64,000 nt of DNA from Curvibacter sp. PD_MW3 (GTDB taxonomy: Bacteria > Pseudomonadota > Gammaproteobacteria > Burkholderiales > Burkholderiaceae_C), in contig NSIV01000002.1 in the NCBI GenBank assembly GCA_002633085.1, positions 355,602 through 419,601 of the forward strand, in the 5' to 3' direction. A program made the position numbers and the translations under genes. Numbering within the stretch: position 1 is the stretch's first letter; every line of letters starts with the position of its first letter. Below the pieces are notes generated by a model. It searched no databases. It was not told where the DNA came from and saw nothing but the letters and a program-made list of their open reading frames with translations. Below, piece after piece: positions 63,545 through 64,000 of this stretch.

Positions 63545-64000
63545 TGAAAGCCTTTGCCGCGCTGCTGCTGACCTGCGCAGGACTCCTCGCGGGCAACGGC
63601 GTGGCATACGCGCAGTCGGTCGCGCTCTCCGGCATGCTGGGCGCCAAGGCCCTGCTGGTGGTGGACGGCAGTGCGCCCAAGAGCGTGGCCGTGGGTGAGA
63701 CGCACCGCGGCGTCAAGGTGCTGAGCACCTCGGCCGACCAGGCGGTGGTGGAAGTGGGCGGCAGCCGGCAGACCCTGCGCATGGGCGAAGCCCCGGTGAG
63801 CGCCGGCATGCCGACAGAGGGGGCCGAGAACGGAAAGATCGTGCTGCACGCCGGCAGCGGCGGGCATTTTCTGACGCAGGGCCAGATCAACGGCCGCGCC
63901 GTCACCTTTCTGGTGGACACCGGCGCCTCGACGGTGGCCTTGAGCGTGGCCGATGCCGAGCGCATTGGCCTGGCCTACAAATCAGGGCAGCCGGTACGCG
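63544..64000 (+). CDS. Retropepsin-like aspartic protease (partial)
   Basis: The frame starts at the ATG at 63544 (TGATG overlap with yajQ) and is open to the window edge (about 152 codons). A signal peptide ([23 protein letters not shown]) leads to a mature part containing TFLVDTGASTVALS near residue 120, the catalytic Asp motif of single-domain clan AA proteases (TIGR02281 type). It is probably periplasmic and membrane-linked. The C-terminus is outside the window. Confidence 0.85.
   Translation, partial: MKAFAALLLTCAGLLAGNGVAYAQSVALSGMLGAKALLVVDGSAPKSVAVGETHRGVKVLSTSADQAVVEVGGSRQTLRMGEAPVSAGMPTEGAENGKIVLHAGSGGHFLTQGQINGRAVTFLVDTGASTVALSVADAERIGLAYKSGQPVR

Overview
The window is a piece of a GC-rich betaproteobacterial chromosome. 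The gene sets (waaC/waaA, gltX-metZ-purF-cvpA-folC, murB-yajQ, bfr/bfd, a pcm-like gene before tolC) and several short interspersed repeats point to Burkholderiales, most likely Comamonadaceae. Core genes are high in GC. Two stretches, about 18.65-46.37 kb and 55.9-61.7 kb, have different base composition and accessory gene content.

Left core (1-18.4 kb). A leftward cluster (msrA, ABC ATPase, FtsX-type permease, DUF3299 protein, DUF2946-like protein, ZnuD-like TonB receptor cut by the window edge) looks like a zinc-starvation uptake set. Next come a TetR regulator with its own palindromic operator and an RND efflux adaptor and pump, then a pcm-like methyltransferase, a rhodanese and a TolC-type channel. 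Leftward LPS core genes (phosphomannomutase, waaC, waaA), then ogt with a 53-codon partner, bacterioferritin and its ferredoxin, and a small outer-membrane barrel complete the section.

Island (about 18.65-46.37 kb). A P4-type tyrosine integrase lies at the left end and tRNA-Asp at the right end. The island carries (i) a Gabija-type pair (gajA, gajB) beside a membrane alpha/beta hydrolase; (ii) a damage-response module in which one LexA box drives umuDC leftward and a HELRH metallopeptidase-like gene, an SRAP/HMCES gene and a nuclease gene rightward; (iii) a YkgJ-type cysteine-cluster protein and small genes; (iv) an ApeA-like HEPN protein with an unknown neighbour; (v) a mobilization operon of translationally coupled genes (accessory protein, 56-aa ORF, relaxase, small protein, lone DotA/TraY homologue) followed by small membrane proteins; and (vi) a replication module with a TrfA-family initiator, five iterons, DnaA-like boxes and an AlpA-like regulator. 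Together these describe a mobilizable element that can probably replicate as a plasmid and that carries defence and DNA-repair cargo. No complete secretion apparatus is present, so transfer would need a helper.

Right core (46.4-64 kb). tRNA-Asp, tRNA-Glu and tRNA-Ala are followed by gltX, metZ, purF, cvpA, a SPOR protein and folC (leftward), then an ArsC-like gene, ppnP and argG (rightward). A type III restriction-modification pair plus a NERD-domain gene is inserted between argG and murB. yajQ and the start of a retropepsin-like protease close the window. Six copies of a short repeat (core GCTATCAAAT...AGC...GGCGC), all in one orientation, are scattered through core DNA and absent from the island; several are translated as part of the proteins they interrupt.
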